Origin: Alnus glutinosa
Taxonomy: Eukaryota > Streptophyta > Magnoliopsida > Fagales > Betulaceae
Assembly (NCBI RefSeq): GCF_958979055.1
Contig: NC_084886.1
Location: 9,645,654 to 9,709,653, forward strand
DNA length: 64,000 nucleotides
Reading direction: 5' to 3'
Position 1 is the stretch's first letter, and every line of letters starts with the position of its first letter. Position numbers and translations under genes: made by a program. Shown here piece by piece: positions 57,401 through 64,000 of the stretch. A model generated the notes under the pieces. It searched no databases. It saw nothing but the letters and a program-made list of their open reading frames with translations, and was not told the DNA's origin.

Positions 57401-60400
57401 AGTGCCATTGAAATAAGTGACGAGTTTTGCCTTGAATATGGTAGTGCAACCCAATTATATTTGGTGCCTTCCATTCAACATGAGGAACAAGTAAGTCATG
57501 GACTATAGTATGACAAGGTGCTATCATTTTTAGGATATTCAGTTAACTTGTGTTACTCAGGTGTGTGTAGCATTGACACAAAATCGGTATCAAGGACCAA
57601 GACTGCTGAATACATTGGATTCTAGTCAGGATTCAAAAGTTTCTCAAGTTTCCTTGCCCTGTGATTCACGGGGTTCTATCGACTTCAGTAATTATCCTTT
57701 TCAAGTGAGTTTTCCTTCCATTATATTTCCTTGCTCTCTTAGATGCTATTTAGATGTGGTTCTGTTTTCTTTTGTTTCTCAATGAACCAACTAGCATATG
57801 CTTTTAAAATGATGCATTATTTGATTTGTTGAATATGGTTGCATTTTTAAACTCTAGAGGCAGCCAGGATATAGACTTAATATTCTGGCTTTTTAAACAA
57901 CTGTCCAAGTCTTATCCTGTGGACTACCGTCATCATTGTATCTCAGTAATCATCTAAGATTACATAGTTGACCACCTGTACTTGAAGTCGACCTTCTATT
58001 TTTATCTAGAGTCTTTTTCTAGCTGGACATTTCCTCCCATTCCTTCTCGTGAAGACTTAGTAATTGTCAGTATCTGTCTGGGTTCACTTCTGTTTTTCAT
58101 TTTTCTTGCAAGCCTGTAGCATGCCAATTTAAGTAATGGAGCATCGTCGGATCTGTTACAGTTACATGCTGTTAGGATACATCAACATGGAGTTGCTTTA
58201 TGCAATCATCTGAATCTTATCCTATTTGTATCTACTTGCTAAGCAATCATATATTATACATGAAATTGGCTACCTGCATCTTTCACCCTTGTGTTCTAGT
58301 GTGAGGTTGAATCTTGTGTTATTGTTCAAAGTTGAATCTAGTATTTGCCTTTAAATCTCTTCGTCGTTTATAATTAACATTTCTCACTTGTGCAAAGTTT
58401 TGCAGTCATTTGTGACAGACCTTCGTGACAAGATGACTGGCATCAGCCTCTATGGTATTGTTACAGATATTATTAAAGAAAAACATGTCACAGAAGCTAT
58501 TTTCTCTCTGAAAATTGAAGATACCACGGGGGCAATTTGGGCAAAGCTACATTTGGTCAAATCTTGGTAAATTAATTTTGCAAAACTATCATACATCCAT
58601 TTTCTGCCAAGATTATGAATCTTACATGTTATCTATGTTTATTTCGCTCAACTTATTTTTCTTTAGGTCACTGGGAAGATTAAGCATTGGTCACACGGTG
58701 TATATTTCTGGGTTAACATGCTCTATGACGAAGCAAAAATGGTGGGTCTAACCTTGGCAATCATCTTTTGTAGTTACTTTTTACACATTATATAGATATT
58801 TCCTAGATTCTTGTGGTTTTCTAGTATGATTTGTAATTTATTGTATTTCTAATGGAGTTCTGCTAAAACATCTAATCATGTTTATTTATGTGCTTGACAG
58901 CCTGGAAGCATTATGGTTTGAGGATAATATTAGGTCTTCTTTCTTCAACCTCAGTTGCCTCCCCGCATTGCTTAACTCTTATTGTCTTCATAAATGTTCG
59001 AGCCTTTGTGATCTATCCAGCCAGACTATCTATACACAAGTATGGGTTTCTCATGACTTTTGGTTTTGGCTCGGAACTTATTACTAATAGAACGGGATTT
59101 CCATGTCTATTGCATTTTGTGCCATTGTTATACAGTTAATATATTATGTTTTCCTTTTCTCCTGGTCAATCAGGAACAATAATTAGCAGTTATAACGTAA
59201 CCATGTGCTTCAAATTAATTATAATGTTAGAAGAGATGGGAAACCCAAGTCTGCCCTTTACTAGATTGTAGTTTATGATTAGCTTTCTGAGAGTTTATTG
59301 ACACAAATCTGGCCACCCATATTCAACATGCAACTTAAGTTTGAAGAATGACATATCCGATTAGTGGATAGCAAAAAGAAAACTTTAAGGTTGGTTCATT
59401 TTAGTTTGAGGATAAAATGAGATTCTTAGAAATCGTTTGTCAGATTCATTTTCTGATGTCTGTCGGAGGTTTATTTGAAATTCCTGGAGACACTTATCAA
59501 AAAAAGTTATTTAAGCAATTTACTTGCCAAGCACAGTCCCCAGATTTTAGTGGGTAGATGATGTACTTTACTTATCAAAAAAGATGCCACAAAAGCGCAG
59601 GTTTTATTTTATTTTTATATATACAAGCCCTAAAATGCACTTTTTTGATAACTTATGATGTACAAGCACTAAAAAAAAATAATGATTTTGATTTGGCAAT
59701 TGGCACTTTCATTTATAGGGGTATAGCATTGAGTGCATCTTTTATTATTGTATATAGTTTCATGTTATAGCCTTTATCCTCAATACACGATCTTTTATCC
59801 ACTAATTATTGTTTGTTTTCTCCCCAAACTTGTGGACAGATATGTCGAGTGTGGCTTGACCAAATTGCACATTGTCATGTCAATACGAAATTTTCACACT
59901 CTCATTGTGGTCATTTTGTTAACAAGACACCTAGTGGAGTTGTGGAATGCAGCTTCTGTCATTACAATTGTGATGCTGAAGTTGTGCGTACTTTCCATCT
60001 GGAAATCACTCTTGCAGATGAGACTGCAAAAGTTTTCGCATGGTGTACTGGTCAAACGGCAGCAGAATTGCTGCAAATATCTCCCGATGAATTCTATGAG
60101 CTGCCTGAGGTAAATGTCTATATTCATGACACCTTATTTTTTCGGTAAAGGTTGGTCCCATTTTTTAATATCACCCAGCTGCATAATAACAAAAATTGGT
60201 TAGTATTATTTCTTTTAGAGTGACAAGTTGCTTCAAAAAGTATTGCTATATTAATTATACCATGATAACTTATGATTTACAAGCACTGCAATCATGTGCA
60301 TTTTAATTTTTTTTTGGCACTTTAGCTCCATAATTTTTCTGAAAGACACCTGGGGACTGTGCTTGGCAAGTAAAGATACATTTACTAGAGTAATTATAGT

Positions 60401-61166
60401 CATGTCCCAATTCCATTATCTAGGAATTCTTTTTTAATCAACCAAGGGTATTGAAAAGCATATATGCTTGAGAGTTGATTACCAAGAAGCAGGGAGCAAT
60501 GTCAATAAAGAATTCTTGTGGCTGATCCCAATTAGTTGATTTAAGGATTATGTCGATTGAGTTATGCTGACAGGGAGAGACATAAGCTTAGGGGTCTGTA
60601 AATGTTCTTGTTATGAAAGAAGATACTTGGAGAAATATTTAATTCCTTTGAAAGAATTACTGCTTCACATCTCTGATAACCAATATATTTGGTTTTTCTC
60701 TATTTAGATTGTGCTTTTCAAGCCTGAGAAATATCAGATTTTTCCAAGTTATTATGCGTCATTAACCATTTTCTATATACTGTTACAAAGTCTTTTGAGT
60801 TAACGAAAGCTACTACAGTACATTACATCAAATATTTGATGCTCGTACTTGTGTCAATGAGCATGTGTACTCAAGCATAAGTATCGTAACCTCATCATGG
60901 CCTGATTATGAGGACAGACAGATGATAATTTTGTGATGCTATGAAATTGAGGTTTTTAGATTAGAAACTGCTCCTGAAGTTTCTTTTTCGATTTTTGATC
61001 TCTTTTCCAGGAAGAACAGGCGATGTATCCTTCTTCGCTAGAGAATGAGAGGTTCATGGTTGCAGTAGTTAATTGCAAGAGGCAGAGTGATGGAATTGGA
61101 GATGGTCTCATCCTAGAAAATGATGCCGTGTCATGGGAGATAACTCGTGCATTGAAGTGTGAATAA
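54455..61166 (+). CDS. uncharacterised OB-fold nucleic-acid-binding protein with RPA70-like zinc ribbon
   Basis: Thirteen exons: 54455-54679, 54865-55051, 55309-55381, 56353-56500, 56690-56799, 57133-57273, 57349-57490, 57561-57704, 58406-58566, 58667-58741, 58901-59039, 59840-60109, 61011-61166, giving 656 residues. The N-terminus (MDTDQPQTDEDPFLAFIDYA) is acidic. At least one OB-fold-like segment is visible: ISLYGIVTDIIKEKHVTEAI, then FSLKIEDTTGAIWAKL. Exons 11-12 read as a zinc ribbon (candidate ligands H535/H537, C538, C552, C555 in HSHCGHFVNKTPSGVVECSFC, a 21-residue stretch read as a segment). This is followed by a beta-rich T-F-H-L-E-I-T-L-A-D-E-T-A-K-V-F strand pair and an A-A-E-L-L helix, the arrangement of the RPA70 C-terminal domain. 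Relatives could be RPA1-like, CTC1-like or shieldin-2-like proteins; I cannot decide. It lies just downstream of PRD1 with an E2F site upstream. Gene structure is solid; function is inference. Confidence 0.82.
59520..60373. repeat. repeats flanking exon 12 of the OB-fold gene
   Basis: A perfect 24-base inverted repeat (left 59520-59543 with TTACTTGCCAAGCACAGTCC; right 60350-60373, its complement) brackets exon 12. A near-perfect 24-base direct repeat, GATAACTTATGATGTACAAG plus CACT, occurs at 59647-59670 and 60264-60287. Both introns therefore carry pieces of one repeat in different orientations. TTACTTATCAAAAAA tails lie at about 59490 and 59570. Confidence 0.75.
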
Positions 61167-62532
61167 TATTTTGTTGTATATATAGGAAAAAGGATGTTTT
61201 GGCTATTCGACTTCACTGGAAAAAGTTGGTCTGGAATTCTGTCCAGAATGAAGTAGATAAGTAGTTGCTGATGGCCTTATTATGTAACACCCTCTTCCCG
61301 CAGGAAGACCATATTATGCATTGTTCAAACCAGAAACGCAAGGATACAAGAATTCCATAAACTCAGAATCAAAGTAAACTAAATATCTCGTCATAATTAA
61401 AACAACTAAAACCATCGTATCACAGTTACATCTCATCCGTTGAAACTTAAGAAAGTGTTCCGAAACATAAAAGAAATAATGTGCTACAAGCACTTATTTA
61501 ATCCTCTTCTAGGTGAAGGCTTTTGACTTTAGTTTCACTGACCTGCAGAATCATCTGCAATATCATTTGACCCCGATTTGGATGGTTTTTTTAAACATAA
61601 AAACAAAGGCAGTGTTGAATACTTAAAAAGTAGATACATAATACAATAAAAGAAGTTGGAAACAATTTTTATTCTAAAAATATCATGAGGCACAAGTAAA
61701 ATATTCACACATCAAAAAAATTCTTTTCCTTTAATCTCTTGAATGGCCGATACATAACTACACCATATTTAAGTTGTATTAGCTATACTTCTCCCTCTAG
61801 AGTCCGTCCTACCCATCCATGGGTTTTTGTAGGGTGTTTTCTATTAGAATTGTTGGTGGTGGTATTTGGCATTGTTTGGCAATTTTGAGTGGTTTTTGGT
61901 TTGGTTAATATCCAGTTATAACAGGTAAAATATTTTTCGCACCAAGGAACCTACCCCTTACCAAGCGGCAAACCGCCATCCATGATGCATTAAACCTACT
62001 GTGCTACAATCCCAGCAACACAACTGGTCCGACACCAAAGCTTGAACTTGGCTGCTCCCACCAGCAAAGCATAGGGGCCCTTCTTACCTTCATGTCCTCA
62101 TTGAGATTGGATTTAGATGCCATCAAATAGCTCCTTTCAAAATGTTAAATATAAGCCTGGATATTTTTGCTGCTTCTGTGGAACTGTTTGCTTCGCATAA
62201 CGAAATCAAAATGTAGCACAATCTCTCCTATGTGGCATTTCCAGCCAAATGTGGCTGGCCCTAAGAAACAAATAGCACCGCGAGGAGTCGATCAGCGACA
62301 ATAAGATAGTAGTTCTAGATTTTTTGTGCTTTTGAGTAAAACATTTCAACCTGCGGTCCAAACGGGAAGCTTTGAGTGATAGAAAGTCAAAACCGTTGAC
62401 AAAAAAGCTTTCGATAGAAATATCTGTCGAAGAAAAGGTAAGAGGACCAGAAGCAATGAATCAATAATGCTTTCAAAATCTGCATCCAGCCATCCAAAAT
62501 CTGAATTCTCAAAAACCAGAAGCGTTGAACCT
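61167..62532. other. intergenic DNA between the OB-fold gene and the receptor kinase
   Basis: It holds the OB-fold 3' UTR and the receptor-kinase promoter. A TGTAACACCCTC at about 61281 resembles an LTR start, but no matching right end was found. No coding segment was recognised. Confidence 0.5.
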
Positions 62533-64000
62533 ATGGGACTTGATCGAAATACCAGCTTGTCAGCTCTTCTTGTCTTGCTATCTTGCTTTTGTTTAAAGTT
62601 TGGCTCTGCCGGCTCTGCCACAGACACCATCACAGCAGCTAAATTCATCACCGACCCTGAAACCGTAATCTCTAATGGTGGTGATTTCAAGCTGGGATTT
62701 TTCAGCCCTGCAAATTCAACCGATCGCTATGTTGGGATATGGTATGCTCAAATTTCTGTGCCCACTGTCATATGGGTTGCTAACAGAAACATGCCCCTCA
62801 AGAATTCCTCTGGAATTCTAACCATATCCGAAGATGGCAATCTGGTGGTATTAGATGGGCAAAAGAAGGTTCTTTGGTCATCAAGTTTAACAAATTCTGT
62901 TGTCAATTTGAGTGCCCAGCTTTTAGATTCTGGAAACCTCATCTTGCAAGGAAACACTACAGGGACAATGATATGGGAGAGTTTCCAACATCCTTCTGAT
63001 TCATTCTTGGAAAAGATGAAAATTAGTACTGATGTTAGAACGGGTAAGAAAGTGCAGCTGACATCATGGAAAAGTCCTTCTGATCCATCCATTGGAAACT
63101 TCTCTGCCGGTATTGATGTTCGTAATCTTCCCGAATTTTTTGTTTGGAATGACGGTAGCCCATATTGGCGGAGTGGTCCATGGAACAGCCGGGTCTTTAT
63201 TGGAGTGCAGAAAATGAAAACTGTATATCTTGATGGATTTAGTCTTGTAGACGATAAAGAAGGAACATTCTATTTCACTTTTTCCTATCTGAACGAGTCT
63301 TTTCGAAAGGATTTTGTCTTGAACGCGCAAGGAAATCTACAGGAAAAATATTCCGACAATGGGGAGGATTGGGAGGTCGTGTGGTCAACTTTGGAGACTG
63401 AGTGCGATGTTTATGGCAGGTGTGGGGCATTTGGAAGCTGTAATTCAAAGAATTCACCAATTTGCAGCTGTTTACGGGGATTTGAGCCAAAGAATGCAGA
63501 AGAATGGAACAGAGGAAATTGGACTAGTGGATGTGTGAGGAGGACACCCTTGCAGTGTGAGAGGATGAACATTGGCAGTGAAAGGGGCAAAAAAGAAGGA
63601 TTTTTGAAACTGACGATGATGAAAGTGCCAGACTTGGAAGATTGGTCCTCTGATTTTGAAGAAAAATGTGGAACCCAATGCTTGGAGAATTGTTCTTGTA
63701 TAGCCTACGCATATGATTCTGGCATTGGTTGTATGACATGGACAGGAAGCTTAATTGACGTACAGAAATTCTATACTGGCGGAGCTGATCTTTATGTTCG
63801 CTTGGCCTATTCAGAACTTGGTGGGTTGTTTCTGTTTTCTCTCTAAATTTATCTTATTCTTGAAATTTAAAAATGTTGCGAAATTGGTAAGATTGTATTT
63901 CAATCCAACCCAACTTCCCAAGCTAAGGAAGCCCTTGTAAACATAATTCTGTTTTACTTTGGATGAATTAGTTTGATGTTTTCTCTGATTTACAGACAAG
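62533..64000 (+). CDS. G-type lectin S-receptor-like serine/threonine kinase, ectodomain (partial)
   Basis: Membrane receptor of the S-domain (SRK/ARK-like) class, linked in plants to self-recognition, defence and stress sensing. Exon 1 is 62533-63820 (429 codons plus one base) and exon 2 begins at 63996 after TTTACAG; the last bases code for D-K and run off the edge. Visible in order: signal peptide (ALLVLLSCFCLKFGSAGS), bulb-type lectin domain (FKLGFFSP, YVGIWYAQI, VIWVANRN, GNLVVLDGQ), S-locus glycoprotein region (LTSWKSPSDPSIGNFS, YWRSGPWNSRVFIGV), an EGF-like Cys cluster (ECDVYGRCGAFGSC..CSCLRGFEP) and a PAN domain (CLENCSCIAYAYD..GCMTW..DLYVRLA). The transmembrane and kinase parts are off the window. 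The ATG at 62467 would add 22 residues ahead of the signal peptide, so 62533 is preferred. Exon 1 is intact. Confidence 0.93.

Noticed and set aside
54455..61166. Naming the OB-fold gene as plant shieldin-2, MEIOB or CTC1
   Set aside because: The zinc ribbon and OB-like strands fit several families; without a profile search any of these names would be a guess.
61281..62000. A possible LTR beginning TGTAACACCC
   Set aside because: No matching CA end or duplication was found nearby, so only a motif resemblance remains.
62467..62532. Upstream ATG giving a longer receptor-kinase N-terminus
   Set aside because: It would place 22 polar residues before the hydrophobic signal peptide; the ATG at 62533 puts the signal peptide at the terminus as in the family.

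Overview
The window is nuclear DNA from a flowering plant. All protein genes have many GT-AG introns, introns and intergenic DNA are AT-rich, and the genes match plant families: SECRET AGENT, ROF-type FKBP, plant SEC23, PRD1 and an S-locus-type receptor kinase. Several degraded LINE-derived pieces share one 3' end (a block containing GGCGCC, then TTACTTATC and poly(A)). I associate this end with woody eudicots such as Fagales. That is a weak inference and the species cannot be named.

Layout. 1-11.4 kb (minus): N-terminal TPR half of SECRET AGENT, an O-linked sugar transferase; its catalytic half lies beyond the left edge and its introns are full of LINE fragments. 11.4-19.8 kb: gene-poor repeat zone with a truncated LINE in a perfect 16-bp target duplication, a 2.36-kb solo LTR with perfect 5-bp duplications, and LINE RNase H remnants. 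19.9-23.2 kb (plus): ribosomal protein S8 (eS8). 25.0-29.2 kb (minus): FKBP62/ROF1-like co-chaperone with three FKBP domains and a TPR domain. 29.2-31.8 kb: repeats, including a fold-back element embedded in a (TA)n tract. 31.8-41.2 kb (plus): SEC23 COPII coat subunit. 43.4-51.6 kb (plus): PRD1, a meiotic double-strand-break factor, with an antisense truncated LINE in intron 3. 52.0-52.8 kb: terminal-inverted-repeat element. 54.5-61.2 kb (plus): uncharacterised OB-fold protein with an RPA70-like zinc ribbon. 62.5 kb to the edge (plus): ectodomain of a G-type lectin S-receptor-like kinase.

SEC, eS8, FKBP62 and SEC23 are housekeeping or stress genes with no obvious shared pathway. PRD1 and the OB-fold gene stand out. 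They are tandem neighbours, both look like DNA-transaction genes, and each has a perfect E2F-type site upstream of its start codon. This is the best candidate here for an undescribed functional relationship. Exon junctions were read by eye from splice signals, reading-frame continuity and recalled family sequence. For the five complete genes the joined exons give whole codon numbers: 220 aa eS8, 573 aa FKBP, 772 aa SEC23, 1,307 aa PRD1 and 656 aa OB-fold protein.
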